NCBI GenBank assembly: GCA_018398815.1
Contig: CM031616.1
Span: forward strand, 33,924,428 to 33,988,427
Reading direction: 5' to 3'
Source of the DNA: Conus ventricosus
Taxonomy: Eukaryota > Mollusca > Gastropoda > Neogastropoda > Conidae
DNA length: 64,000 nucleotides
A program made the position numbers and the translations under genes. The stretch's first letter is position 1; every line of letters begins with the position of its first letter. This document shows, one piece after another, positions 44,946 through 58,800 of this stretch. The notes under the pieces were generated by a model. The model had not been told where the DNA came from. It made no database searches and saw only the letters and a program-made list of their open reading frames with translations.

Positions 44946-46120
44946 ATTTTCGCGTTTGCCCGTTTTCTTCCCATCGGGCCACATTGCGCCATCCTAAGTT
45001 TCTTACCTTCCGAACTGTCCTTTCATCACTCTGAAGTTATTTCCTCCCGTTTCTTTTTCATCGTTTTCCGTTCTTCTCCCATCTCTCTTTCATCACTGTC
45101 AGTTCTCCTTTTCTCCTGTCTTTCACCTCCTTCAGTTTTTCTTCGGCCTTTCTTCACCCTTTTCTTTCCCCCGTTGTCCCCCTTTCGTCAATTCTCACGT
45201 TCTTTTCTCAATCCGTTCATATTATCATGTTCAAGTCATTCACCTAGTCATTTACTACCCCTTCGTGGGTTTTTGGGGGTGCTGTTGGATTCTTTTTAAA
45301 CCCTTGGTGGGGAGAACACCACGGTATTATGGGGCTGTGGTGTGTCTCAGTTTGACACCAGGAGCACAGACACAGCCAGCCGTGTCTCCCCGAGAGTTCC
45401 GATCCAGCGGGCGAAAGGCCTAGGAGCAGGGGAAAACAAATAGATTGCCTTTGAAAGGGATAACGATGGTTAAACCTCATGCAACTAGTGAAGAGTTTTC
45501 ATATCTATAATATATTTTTTAATTTTTTGTTCCCATATTTTTTCATCTTCAACCCCCCCCCCCCTCCCCTTAAGTCTAAATCTTTACCAAGTCATTACCA
45601 TGAAGACAGTTGAGTTTTGGCCTGCGCTTGTTTTTCCCCCACTATTAGATTGTTCGTCTTTGGATTTGTCGACTTTATTCAAGTTTAAAAGGCTGGCCAG
45701 TCTTGAATAAAAAATTACTCCCGTGTTAGGTTTCCTTATGGGAGCAAAGGTTACCCTACTTGTTTACTGTTTATTGTTCTCTTTCTTGTCAGTCAAACAA
45801 TCTTCCCGGTTTCCTGTTCTCATTGTGTCTGTTACTCATATTCCTTACTTCTTTCCTTCCTTCGTCTCATTGACGTTCTCCTGTTCTTATTCTTCATAAA
45901 TCATTCCTTCCGTTAACGTCTTCCTATTTTTTTTCTTCTAATCCCCTCTGTTATTCGCTACTTCTAGTCCTATCCATCACTGAAATTTCTCGCGTTCTTT
46001 TCCTTGTCCATTATTCAATATTGTCACGTTGTTCGCTATTCATCTCGTTTATTTTGCGTTTTTCTTTTCACCTCAGTGCGTCCATCATTCAGCATTCTCA
46101 TCATCACTCCACCTATTAAC
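44946..46120. other. Unannotated stretch between minisatellite and Tc1 element
   Basis: Pyrimidine-rich degenerate repeat text at both ends. The part 45,240-45,480 is more GC-balanced and may be an unrecognised repeat. No gene is supported. Confidence 0.4.
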
Positions 46121-47740
46121 TACTCCGCAAAAGTTAAGGGCCGGAAAAACATTCCTGTCTCCCAAGCAAACAAAATCCAAAAAACACCCGCAACTCATAG
46201 AATGATTTAATTCAACATTTAATCCATCGATTTATGCACAAAATTCATTGACAAGTCAAAATCCATTGGATTTACATCCGTCACAAACACAACACCCTCC
46301 CTTCTGAAAAATTGCAAGAAAAGTCAGGTCATTTTGTTCATGTTCAATAACGGGTGTGGCCACCATTTGCTGCCAGACAGTCCACCAGCCGTCGCCGCAT
46401 CGAGTGGACAAGGATGTGCAGCATCTGTTGCGGGATGGCGAGCCACTCCTGCTGCAGGAAGTGGAAGAGCTGCGCACCATCTACGGGCTGGGGGTGATTG
46501 TCCACTACGCGGCATCCAAGAATGTCCACAGGTTTTCAATGGGAGCCAGGTCTGGGGATCGGGCTGGCCAGTCCATGCGGACAACTTGCGCACGCTGCAG
46601 GAAGTCCCTCACCACCAAAGCACGGTGAGGGGTGGCGTTGTCGTCCTGTAGAAGGGAGCCACGTCCCATGGCCCGCACAGTGGGGACGATGATTGGCCCG
46701 ACAATCTCATCCCTGTACCTCACGCCGGTCAGGTTGCCTCGAATGAGGTAAAGAGGAGTCCTCCCATGGAGATGAAAGCCTCCCCACACCATCACGAACC
46801 CCCCTCCATACCGGTCGTGCTCTTGGACGCAAGCATCGACGAATCGCTCGCCTACACGTCGCCAAACGCGCCTCTGGGCATCACTGTTCGACAAAGTGAA
46901 ACGAGACTCGTCTGTGAACAGGACTCTGCCCCACTGCTGCCTGTTCCAGCGCTGGTGGTTGCGTGAGAGCGCCATCCGAGTTTGACGATGACGTGGTGTC
47001 AGCGGTATACGAATGGCAGGGACCCTTGAGTGGAGGTTTACCTCGTGCAGGCGTCGCCTAACAGTGTCCTGGGAGATGTTAATGTGGGTAGCCGTCCTCA
47101 GGTTGCTACGGAGGGTCCTGGCAGTGATGGTTCTGTCACGCAGCGCCATCACCTGAAGGTAACAGTCGTCGCGATGGTTCGTTGTTCTTGGGCGTCCGGA
47201 GCGGGCCCGTTCATCGGTACTACCGGTGGCTTGGAAGCGTTCAGCCAGGCGTTGAATAACGGAGTGGCTCACTCCAAGCCGTCTGGCGACTTCTCGGCCG
47301 GAAGTTCCATCCTGAAGCCAGCCCAGCGCCCGTCCACGATCAAGTGTTGATAGTCTCTGTCTTGGAGGCATGGTTATTGAGACCCCTGGTTGCAGCCCTT
47401 CAATACCCCTAACCGTGTACCTTTGGCGGAGCATGTGTTCACTAGGGACATGGCTTGCACGTGCAATTTGCCAGACACCTGCCGCGGCACTGCTTCGTCA
47501 GCTGACAACGACTGAACTTTCATTACATTCACGTGCATTTGCATCGTTTTCTGCGCCGCTCAAAACACATTTGCATAACTGCAATGTCTGCAAAACAGGT
47601 TTGGGCACGTGCAGCAATAAGTAAAGTTGCCGCGTAGCCCTCCATGCGTCATTTTCAACGTCGTTGTGCTCGTGTACAATATATCTATCTGCAGCTTCTG
47701 AAAACAAGGGTTGGCCCTTAACTTTTGCGGACGAGTATAT
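46121..47740 (-). mobile_element. Nearly intact Tc1-like DNA transposon
   Basis: Terminal inverted repeats are visible. CCGCAAAAGTTAAGGGCC at 46,125-46,142 is matched in reverse complement near 47,715-47,732, and the outer few bases differ by a 3-base indel. TA dinucleotides flank both ends (46,121-46,122; 47,737-47,740). The 1.62-kb size, a single transposase gene on the minus strand and TA flanks all fit Tc1/mariner. Confidence 0.85.
46344..47371 (-). pseudogene. Tc1-family DD34E transposase with one apparent frameshift
   Basis: Two helix-turn-helix parts come first ('SGREVARRLGVSHSVIQRL', then 'TARTLRSNL...ISQDTVRRRL' after the GRPR linker 'ARSGRPRTT'). A DDE domain follows: 'LFTDESRF' (first Asp), 'QDDNATPH' (second Asp) and 'DLAPIENLW' (Glu). 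Thirty-four residues lie between the second Asp and the Glu, the Tc1 spacing. Right after ENLW, near 46,527, the frame shifts as if one G were lost. The other frame continues to 'HSMRRRLVDCLAANGGHTRY', the normal C-terminus. Total length would be about 340 residues, usual for Tc1. I chose the Met in 'MPPRQR' (47,371) because the 21 residues upstream do not look like transposase. Confidence 0.85.
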
Positions 47741-47780
47741 TTCATCAGTAAGACATTGTAAGAATAGTTCAATAATTGCG

Positions 47781-47783
<3 letters not shown>

Positions 47784-47869
<86 letters not shown>

Positions 47870-47900
47870 TGTGTGTGTGTGCGTGCGCGCCCGTTGTCTG

Positions 47901-47940
<40 letters not shown>

Positions 47941-48060
47941 GTGTGGTGTGTGTGTGTGTGTACGTGTGTGTGTGAGGGGGGGGGGGGGGGGGGGGAGGGG
48001 CGTTTTCTGTGCGTTCACGCGCGCTTGTGTTTTTGTGGCGTGCGGATGGGTGCAGGGGGT
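47784..48060. repeat. TG / TGCG array and poly-G
   Basis: TG and TGCG repeats 47,784-47,975, then a G-run near 47,976-47,994 and a G-rich tail. Confidence 0.95.
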
Positions 48061-48310
48061 GATGGCCGGGGGAGGGGGTGGGGGGAGGAGCGGCATGAGT
48101 AGGCATTTTCGCGCTACCATGTAAATTGATGTGTTTGTGGAGGTGCGATAGGTCAGAGGAAAAGATGGGGATAGAGCGATTTCGCGGAGAGGAGGGGAAA
48201 AGTATGTATACGTAACTTCTCAAATGAAATACGTTTGTGTTGTTCGACGAATTGTGCTGTTTCTGAATTGCCAGCGCCAAGCTTGTCTTATCCATATTAA
48301 TCTTCTCTGA

Positions 48311-48311
<1 letters not shown>

Positions 48312-48364
<53 letters not shown>

Positions 48365-48504
48365 TGTTTGTTTGTGTTTGTGTCTGTTTGTTTGTTCGCA
48401 TGTTGTTTTGTGTGTTTTTTTTAACAATATTGGGAACACGGCTTAACTTTGTGTTTGTCGTGATGTTCATCTCCTCCCTCTCTTTTTGTCTTTCTCTGTG
48501 TCTT

Positions 48505-48567
<63 letters not shown>

Positions 48568-48580
48568 CTCTCTCTCTCTG
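48312..48580. repeat. (TG)n and (CT)n
   Basis: TG array 48,312-48,363, a short TCTG run near 48,507-48,522 and a CT array 48,522-48,580. Confidence 0.95.
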
Positions 48581-50039
48581 CCTTTAATATACCCTTTCAT
48601 CTTGTGTTTACTATTCTTCTCCATTGTTTAATGCTTTATGTTATTGACTTTGAAGGTCATAAAGCTTGTTTTTACTATTTCTATTGTGTTACAAATAAGA
48701 ATTGTCTTATGATTAAAAGCTTACAATAACAAAACAAATGCTGTAAAATGTGGAAAAAAAAATCAGTAGAAAAACGAAGTTTTGTATAGCATTTTTATTT
48801 ATCTGGAGAGTCCAAATGTGTAACAGTCGGCAAAGTCTAGTCATCTTTTTCAGAATATCTATAACCTAAGTATCATCATTACTTCCGTTCTGTGTACTAC
48901 TCCTACTCATTACCTTCCTCATGCACCATCATCAAAAGACATGCATGCGGTGTAATGTGCAGACGATGTTATTTCCATCTAGATAAATGCAAATCTAAGA
49001 TGATGAGGGTAATACACCATGCACAAAATATTTATCAACTGGAGAGGAATACATGAAAGAGCTACATGGAACAAAGTGGGCTTGCACATTGGGAGAGAAA
49101 ACGATAAGGTATGAACAAAGTGGGCTGCAATTGGGAAGAAAACGCTAATAAGTTTTTACTTTCTTTTTTTTTTCTTTTTGGTAACGGGGAGAATTTGACA
49201 CCATTGCTACATTATCAAGTATTAGATGACGAAACGTTACAGAATTCACAAGGCGAAGTTTTGGATCCTTATTCTACCAGTAGTGTTACATTTGCAATTT
49301 CATACAGAGAATTTGACAATGACAGCAAGGAGAAGATTTTTTTTTCAGCAATTGGTGCTTAACTATGCGATCAAGATAAAAGAACAACAATAAACTTCGC
49401 AACCACAGTCACCAGCCTCGTCCGATCAAAACTGGTTTATCAAGAAGAAATATTATTTTTGCAGCCCCGTAAGGCTTTGACTAAAATACAATCTGCAGAG
49501 AGTACAGCTCCTGAATTAGCTCTTGGCAAACACCGGTTTATACAAACAGATTGAAAACACATACCATGAAGCTGACTGACTGTCTTTTTTCAGAATAAGG
49601 AAAAAAGTCAGTTGTTTTTATACGAAGTCTTTTTGTCTTGAATTCAGAAACAAAGTATTCTTAGACTCTGGCAACAAGATCTGAAAAGTGCTAGACACAC
49701 GCTGTCTCTCCAGCCAGTCAAAAATTATGCACGTTAATTATACATAAAAATCCAATTTTGTTCTTCAATTTCTTTTATTAGATCCAACGGTGCCTGTCAT
49801 GCCTCACTGAGAGAACCAACGGGTCAGATTTGATAATGATTATATTGTAATGAAGACAGGTGAAGACATTAATATTTCATCTTCTGAGAAAGATGATAAC
49901 ATGAACAGTTTATTTTCTGAGATTGAAGAACCTGTTAAAGCCATATATCCAAATTATTAAAAACAAAGTTCACAGATGACTCAATCCTAGAATCATGCAC
50001 ACGTTCTGGCTTGGAAAGATTATTCAAAAGTACAAGAAT
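48581..50039. other. AT-rich unannotated stretch
   Basis: No gene recognised. A short tandem duplication (GAACAAAGTGGGCT, TTGGGA-GAAAACG) occurs at about 49,068 and 49,115. Frames up to 83 codons lack domain signatures. Confidence 0.4.
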
Positions 50040-51110
50040 AATTTTACCTTCGTGCCACTAACATCGACTTCTTTTTCCTAGGTCCCTGTGAAGTCACCGG
50101 GCATGGCAGTGAAGAACTGTTCACCAGACTCCTCCAATTCTGTCGTTGCCTTGGACTCGGCAGTGGGTATCCCTGTCCATTCCTCAATGTTGTCGGCCCA
50201 TTTTTTTTCTGCCTTTCCGTTTGGTCTTGCTCCTTCAACTGTTTTCCTGGATGATAGTTTTAGCAGGGCCGTCGGATCTTGAAGACAATGCCAACGAAGT
50301 TTTTTTTTTTTGTGCTTGTGTCAGCAAATCTCAGTATGGCGCGATGTGCTGTTTGATGGTTTGGCACACTTCTTCAATGGTGATGTAATCAGTATATCTG
50401 ACATGTAGTTTGTTGAAATGACACCTCATTTCTGTAGTTAGGTTCCTTCTTTCAGGTCCAGTCACGTATGCATGTATTGAAATGAAATACACCCGTGCAT
50501 GGAGAAGCCAGATTTGTGTTTCACCGAGATGTTAATGTCTTTCCATACAGGTTTCAGTTAGGACAGATCCAATGTCTTTGCTTCTCTTGAGAGGATGTTT
50601 AATTTAAATCCTCCATCGCTGAAAATAAACCCCAGATGTATGAACTGTTCAACAGTTCCCAACTTCTATCCATGGATAAATCAGCACTGGAGGAGGTGTT
50701 GTGGCTGGCCATTCGCTTTGTCTTCTCAGTGTTGATATCCATTCTATGTCTCGTAGATGTTTCATCCAGAGTTTCAACAAGCTTAGTGAGTTCTCGTTCA
50801 GTGCCCGCCAGGTCGTCAAAGGGATCTGCAAAGTGAAGGTTCGTGATAGTTCTTGCAGTGCAGATTGTGTTGACATGATCTTCAAGTGGATCATTCATGA
50901 TGCAGTCCAGGACTACGTTAAAAAGTATTGGAGAAAAAGGGTCCTTGACGAACCGTAACTGATGTGGCGACCACTCTCCAGTCGCGCCCTTTGTGAGTAC
51001 TGCAGTGGTCACTCTGAAGCATATTTGCTGGATGCTGTTGTTTCACCTCTGCACAGACTCTGTCAAACGCCTGTTTGAAGTCTGTGAAGACAGGAAAGAA
51101 CTTCTGTTGT
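50040..51110 (-). pseudogene. RTE-like LINE, reverse transcriptase and C-terminus (decayed)
   Basis: On the minus strand RT motif A appears as 'FTDFKQAFDRV' (about 51,060-51,095). 'SPILFNVVLDCIM' follows near 50,900-50,940, then a degenerate catalytic box 'HFADPFDDLAGTE' (FADD expected) near 50,800-50,830, and 'MDINTEKTKRMA' (the GM.IN..KTK.M box) near 50,710-50,745. Further on, frames around 50,430-50,085 give 'MRCHFNKLHV', 'TIEEVCQTI', 'WADNIEEWTGIP' and 'FFTAMPGDFTGT', which fit the post-RT C-terminus of RTE-like elements. There are several frameshifts, and no endonuclease was seen upstream. Clade assignment is from memory of motif style. Confidence 0.7.
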
Positions 51111-51460
51111 TGCGGGTGTTTTGGTGAAGGGTTAAAGATATGTTTAATGATACTTCAGCCTCTCAGATTTAACGGTGTCTGTTTATAACCGTAATCTATT
51201 CAGAATGATTTTGAACATTAAGTTTGCTTGCATTTCCAGTCTAATTGATTTTGCTGTTGTTCTGGCAGTGTTGAGGATTTCCTGTCTTTGGAAGCGTGAC
51301 GATTAGTGATCGATTCCCTTTTGGCTGTAGCCACACGCCGGTGTGCCAGATTTTGTTACGGATAGCAGTTTATATAACAGTTACTGTGTTTCAAGTGTTC
51401 TGCAGGGATGTCGTCCTTGCACGCATCCTGGTCATGTTTTCAGTGACTTTACTACTACTA

Positions 51461-51496
<36 letters not shown>

Positions 51497-51779
51497 ACTA
51501 CTTTCGACAGAGTGTTGGAATGTCAGCTCCAGCTGATGAATCCTAAACTGTTGGCACAGTTGGATGGCTTTTGCTTTGTTAATTGTAGAGCTCAAAGCAA
51601 AGTTGCTCTCTAACTTCTTATAATGTTTTCCTCCTTCATGAGACAGATAACGTCTTTGTCCTAAGTGGAGCTGACTTTAATTTGCGTTGGTCTATTTTTT
51701 TCACAGATTGAAAGGCTTTTTGTGTCGTTGTTATCCAGGTTTTTCTCTAAAGTTTTCACACTCTTTATTTCCATTCCGT
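51111..51779. other. Unannotated stretch with (TAC)n
   Basis: A TAC trinucleotide microsatellite lies at about 51,449-51,497. Part of 51,111-51,300 may be further decayed LINE sequence, but no motif could be placed. Confidence 0.45.
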
Positions 51780-52326
51780 TTTACATCCACCATTAGCACG
51801 TTCTTCTCTCCTCATTCCTTTCAACATTTGTTTTCATCACATTTTCCACTCTTCATTCCTCCCCTCATTCATTATCCTTGCGTTCTCCTTTCCTATCCTG
51901 TCTCCTGATCACAACCACCATTTTCTCCTATTCTCATTCTCTCCATCATTCGTCATGCTTAATGTTCTGCCGGTTATCATTCATCCTTCTCGAGTTCTCT
52001 CCATCAGTCATCAGTCTTGCAATCTTGTCTTTCCTCCCAGGCTCATCGTTCATTTATCGTTCTGGCATTATCTTCTTCCCCTCCGGTCCATCATTGATTC
52101 TTCTCCAGTTGTCGTTCCTTCTCGACCGTCATCGTTCATTACTACGTTCTCCTCTTTTTCTCCAGTCCACCGTCCATCGGTTTCACGTTTTGCACATCCG
52201 ACTCTGTCTATCATTCATCCTTCTCACGTTCTGCTCCTGCCATCCAGTCTCTCATTCCTCATTCCTCTCGTTTATTCAGCATTCCTCTCGTTCATGATCA
52301 TGATCATATCGCAGCAGCAGCAGCAG

Positions 52327-52328
<2 letters not shown>
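51780..52328. repeat. Pyrimidine-rich degenerate minisatellite, second block
   Basis: TCATTCATCCTTCTCACGTT-like words at irregular 40-50 base spacing, as at 42,600-44,060. It ends in CATGATCATGATCATAT and five CAG units (about 52,312-52,327). Confidence 0.65.

Positions 52329-52398
<70 letters not shown>
52329..52398. repeat. (CT)n
   Basis: Uninterrupted CT microsatellite of about 35 units. Confidence 0.95.
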
Positions 52399-53125
<727 letters not shown>

Positions 53126-53130
<5 letters not shown>

Positions 53131-55805
53131 TCCGTCGTTGATTCGTTCAGTCGGTCGATCAGTCATGCATTCGGTCAGTCGGTCGTTCAGTCATTTATTA
53201 GTACGGTCGGTCAGTCCGACGTTCAGTCATTGATTCGTTCGGACGGACAGTTCGTCGTTTAGTCGTTCGTTCGTAAATTTGTTCAGTCGTTCGCTCGTTC
53301 AGTCATTGATTTGTTCAGTCGTTCAATCGATCGTTCAGACATTCGTTCGTTCAGTCACTCGGTCGTTCAGTCATTGAACACATTCGTTCATAAATTTGTT
53401 CGGTCGCTCCCTTATTAGTCATTCATCGGTCAGTCGGTTGTTCATTCATTCATTCGTTCGTTCAGTTACGCAGTTGGTCGTTCAGTTATTCGTTTGTGCA
53501 TGTATTCGGTCGTTCGCTTGGTCGGTCTTTTTTTGTTTGTTTGTTTGTTTAGTCGGTAAATCGGTCAGTCATCATTTACTTAGGTCGGTCGATCGAGCGT
53601 TCAGTCATTCATTCGTTCAGTCGGTTCCGTCAATCGTTCGGTCATTCGTTCGTAAATTTGTTTTGGGCTGTCAGTCGTTCAGTCCGTCAATCGGTTATTC
53701 AGTCATTCTTTCGTTCAGTCGGACGTCCAGTCATTCATACGTTCAATCGGGCAGTCGGTCGTTCAGTCATTGATTCGTTCAGTCGGTTGTTGGGTGATTT
53801 GTTCCTTTAGTCGGTTATTCAGTCGTTCAGTTGTTAATTCGTGCAGTCGGTCAGTCGGTCGTTCAGTCATTCGTTCGATTAGTTGGTCAGTTGGTCGCTC
53901 AATCATTCATTCGTTCGGTCAGTAGATCATTCAGTCATTGATTCCTTCTGTCTGTCAGTCCGTCGTTCAGTCATTCGTTCGTTCAGTGAGTCAGTCGTTT
54001 GATTTGTTTACTTGGTCAGTCGGTCGTTCAGTCTCCATTCGGTCAGTCGGTCGTTCAGTCAAGCATTCGTTCCGTCGGTCATTCTGTCAGTCAGTCATTC
54101 AGTAAGTTAGTCGGTTGTGCAGTTATTTTATTCATATAGTCGGTCGTTCACTCTTTGATTCATTTGATCGGTCAGTCGCTCGTTCAATCAGTCGATCAGT
54201 CAGTCGTTAGGCCATTTAATTGTTCATTAGTTCAGTCGGTCATTAAGTCATTAATTCGTTCAGTCGGTCGTTCAGTTATTCATTCTATCAGTCGTTCGCT
54301 CAATCATTGATTCAGTCAGTCGGTCGTCATTCGTCAGTCGGTCGTTCAGTCAGTCATTCGATCGGTCGCTCGTTCAGTCACTGGCTTGTTCAGTTGATGA
54401 GTTAGTCGTTCAGTCATTCATTCGTAAATTTGCATGGTCGGTCGCTCGTTCATTCAGTAATAAGTTCTGTCGGTCGTTCAGTCATTCATTCGATCGGTCG
54501 CTCGTTCAGTCACTGGCTTGCTTAGTTGATGAGGTACTTGTTCAGTCAGTCATTCGTAAATTTGTATGGTCGGTCGCTCGTTCATTCAGTAATAAGTTCT
54601 GTCGGTCGTTCAGTCATTCATTCGATCGGTCGCTCGTTCAGTCACTGGCTTGCTTAGTTGATGAGGTACTTGTTCAGTCAGTCATTCGTAAATTTGTATG
54701 GTCGGTCGCTCGTTCATTCAGTCCTAAGTTCTGTCGGCCAGTCGGTCATTCATTTGGTAGGTCGGTCGTTAAGTCATTCGTTCGTAAGTTTCTTCGGTCG
54801 TTTACTCATAGTCATTCAATTATTCAGTCGGTCCATCGGTCGTTCAGCCACTCACTCGTTCAGTTGGTCACTCGGTCGTCCATTCATTCATTCATTCATT
54901 CATTCATTTAGTGGATCCGTTTGCCGTTCATTCATTCATTCGTACAATCGGTCGTTCAGTCTATGATTCCTTCAGTCGGTCGTTTAGTCATTGATTCGTT
55001 CAGTCGGTCAGATGGTCGTTCAGGATCGATTCGTTCATTGATTCAGTCAGCCACTCGTTCATTCATTGAGTCGATCGTTCAGACATTGATTCGTTCAGGC
55101 GCGTCGATCGGTCATTTATTCGTTCAGTCGGTCAGTCAGTCGGCCAGTCGTCAGACACTCGTTTGCTCAGTTACTGTCGGTCGCTCAGTCATTGCTTCGT
55201 TCAGTCGGTAAGTCGATCGTTCAGTCGTTGATTCGGTCAGTCGGTTTGTCAGTCGTTCGTTCAGTCATTGCTTCGTTCAGTCGGTAAGTCGATCGTTCGG
55301 TCATTGATTCGGTCAGTCGGTTTGTCAGTCGTTCGTTCAGTCATCGCTTCGTTCAGTCGGTAAGTCGATCGTTCAGCCATTGATTCGGTCAGTCGGTTTG
55401 TCAGTCGTTCGTTCAGGCATTGCTTCGTTCAGTCGGTAAGTCGATCGTTTAGCCATTGATTCGGTCAGTCGGTTTGTCAGTCGTTCGTTCAGTCATTGCT
55501 TCGTTCAGTCGGTAATCGATCGTTCAGCCATGATTCGGTTAGTCGGTTTGTCAGTCGTTCGTTCTGTCATTGCTTCGTTCAGTCGGCAAGTCGATCGTTC
55601 AGTCATTGATTCGGTCAGTCGGTTTGTCAGTCGGTCGTTCAGTCATTGCTTCGTTCAGTCGGCAAGTCGATCGTTCAGCCATTGATTCGTTCAGTCGGTT
55701 GTCAGTCGGTCGTTCAGTCATTGATTCGGTCAGTCGTTCATTTAGTCATGATTCGTTCGATCGGTCAGTCGGTCGCTAAGTCATATATTCGTTCAGTCGG
55801 CTGGC
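53126..55805. repeat. 2.7-kb satellite built from GTCA/GTCG/TTCG/ATTC tetramers
   Basis: Nearly the whole interval is composed of 4-base words (CAGT, CGGT, CGTT, CATT). Two higher-order arrays emerge within it: a 132-bp unit in 3 copies (54,340-54,735, marker CACTGGCTTG at 54,379, 54,511, 54,643) and a 76-bp unit in 7 copies (55,190-55,745, marker CATTGCTTCG near 55,190, 55,266, 55,342, 55,418, 55,494, 55,568, 55,644). Arg/Ser/Phe/Val-rich open frames are repeat translations. Confidence 0.95.
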
Positions 55806-58800
55806 CAACGGCGAGCCACAGATGCAGGGCGTGACATGGGGTGGAGGGTAGGACACGGGGGTGTGGATGCTGGTCGTAACGAGGATGGGGTGAATGGAAG
55901 TGTGAGGAGAAGCAAGTACCGGCTATGACGTTTGGGGATACGTGAGACGCGATGTAGGCTATGCTATGGGTACGGGTCGCCTTTGCACCGTACAACATGG
56001 TTGCGGGTATAAAAGAATGGGGACACGGTGTATGACATGGGTGGTTGTCCGGCAGTCGCGGTTGTTGAACGTTTCATTGGCCGGAGGGGGGGGGGAGGGG
56101 CACAAGCAGGGCATAACATGAGTGGGGAGTACAGGAAAGCAGATTCTAGGGCTGACATAGTGGTGGGTGGGGTGGGGGGTGAAGATGCAGGGTGTAACAA
56201 CATGGGCGGGATACAGGGATCGCGGATTTCAGAGCTTGACGTTGGTGGTATGAAGGGTGCGCGGAGTTCAGATCGTGACAGGGGTGGGAAGGGGCGCGCA
56301 GAATTGACGGCATGACATGAGTTGGGGGTGTGGATTTCTGTGCCTGACCTGAGTAGGGGTAAAAGAGGGGTACATGTGCGGATGTCGGGGATTGACATGG
56401 GTTCTGGTACGGAGGCACGGACTTTAGAGCATGATATAGGTGGGGGTAGGGTAGGGTAGGGAAGGTGACACGAATGAGCGTAATGGGACAGAGGGCGATG
56501 ATGAAGGGCGTGCCATGGGTGGGCTTATTGGCGCTGAAGGATGAGGTTAAAGCGCGTGACATGGTGCGCGTATTGGGGCAGACGGGGCGCAGATGAAGGG
56601 TGTGACCTGGATAGGCCGTATTGGCAAAAGGAGCGTTCGGATTGAGCGCGTGACGTGGGTGTCCAACTGACGCAGAAAGAGCACTGAAGAAGGGCGTGAC
56701 ATGGTGAGTGTTTTATTGGGGCAGAGGGGCGCTGGTGAGGGATGTGACATGGGCGTATTTGGGCAGAAGGGGCGCGGATTAAGGACGTGACTGTGTGGGC
56801 GTACTGGGTAGAGGGAGCAGATAAAGGACGTGACATGGGTGTCTCATTGGGGCTGAAGGAGTGGGGATGAAGGGCGTGATGTGGGTGTTCTACTGGGCAG
56901 AGGGGACGCAGATGCATGGTGGCACAGGGGTGAGCGACCTGGAAGGGGGAGGGAACGCATGCAGCGCGTGAAATGTATGTTCGTAAGGGGGGTGGGGGGT
57001 GGGAGTGGATGCACATGGGTGGCGTAATGGGAAGAGACAGCTTGTAGGCAAGGCGTGACATGAGTCACAAAATGAGCGAACGTAAGGGGGGAGGGTAAGG
57101 AGGAGAGGCACTAACGCATACGTGGGAGGGGGAGGGAAGGAGCGGATGAAGGGTATGATGTGTGGCGGTACGGGGCACGTGAATGGAGGTATAGCATGGT
57201 TTCGGCGCCGTGCAAGCAGGGTAAGTCTTTGGGTGGGGGTAAGGGGGTCGTGGATGGGAGAGTACGACATAGTGGCGGGTGGGGAGGATGCGGATACAGT
57301 GCATGACATCAGTGAGGGTACGGGCGGTCGTGGATGCAGGGCGTGACATGCAGGGGGCGCAGATGCAGGTGTGACATTGATGAGATTATAGAGTGTTTAT
57401 TTTGGGCCTACACATGGGTGGGAATAGGGGTCATGGAGTTTCAATTATGATATAGGTTGGGGTACTGGGAAGGGCGAGGAGGGAACGGTGGGTCGCATCG
57501 ATTTCAAGGCGGGTCATGGGTGGGACCATGAGGGTAGGGGCTCGTTTGGGGTGCTGGAAGGGCAAGGAAGAAAGAGGGTGGGAGCGGGTAGCATCGATTT
57601 CAGGGCGTTCATGGTGGACCTTGAGGGTAGGGACTCTCGCACTTGACATGCGTGGAGTAGTGGAAGGGTTAGGGGGAACCGATTTCAGGGTATGGGAGGG
57701 AGGATGCAGGACGTAGCATGGGACGTTCAGGGTGCACAGATTTCAGGGCGTGACATGGGTGAGGGTGTGGGACATGACAGGTGTGGATGAAGAAAAAAGC
57801 GAATATCCATGGTCTTACATGTGCTCATAAAAGAGGGCGTCAATGCAGGAGAGACATGGGTGGGAATACTTGGGAAGAAGGGGGGACAGATTAAGGGCGT
57901 GGCTTGGGTGGGATTTGGGAAGAGGGGCTAGAATGAGGGCGTCTGTGTTTAGGCGAGTAGGCGTGAATGGGGGCAGAGGAGGTGTGGATGGTAGGCGACT
58001 TGAGGGGTATTAAGGCAGAGGGGCGGAGGGGTGAATGGGTGTGATGTGGGTGGGGTGATGGGGGTAGAAGTGGCATGGATGCGAGCTGGATGACAGGATG
58101 GGCGTATTGGGGAGAGGGGGCGCGGATGAGGGCGTGATATGGTGGGCGGGTTATTGGGGCAGAGGGGGCGCGGATGAAGGGCGTGATATGGGTTGGTGAG
58201 CAGGTGGGTGCATATGCAGGGCGTGACATGGGTTGGCGAGCAAGGTGGGTGCATATGCAGGGCGTGGACATGGGTTGGGCGAGCAAGGTGGGTGCATATG
58301 CAGGGCGGGACATGGGTGGGCGAGCAAGGTGGGTGCATATGCAGGGCGTGACAGGGTGGGCGAGCAAGGTGGGTGCATATGCAGGGCGTGACATGGGTGG
58401 GCGAGCAAGGTGGGTGCATATGCAGGGCGTGACATGGGTGGGCGAGCAAGGTGGGTGCATATGCAGGGCGTGACATGGGTGGGCGAGCAAGGTGGGTGCA
58501 TATGCAGGGCGTGACATGGGTGGGCGAGCAAGGTGTGTGCATATGCAGGGCGTGACATGGGTTGGCGAGCAAGGTGGGTGCATATGCAGGGCGTGACATG
58601 GGTTGGCGAGCAAGGTGTGTGCATATGCAGGGCGTGACATGGGTTGGCGAGCAAGGTGGGTGCATATACAGGGCGTAACATGAGATGGCGAGGAAGGTGG
58701 GTGCAGGTGCAGGGCGTGACATGGCCGGGCAAACAGGAGGGGGATGGGGTAGTGTGGATGCACATGGGTTGGTGTAAAGGGGGAAAGGGAGCGTGTCGGC

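Noticed and set aside
51449..51497. (TAC)n as a possible disease-type expanded triplet in a gene
   Set aside because: No gene surrounds it. It lies beside decayed LINE sequence.
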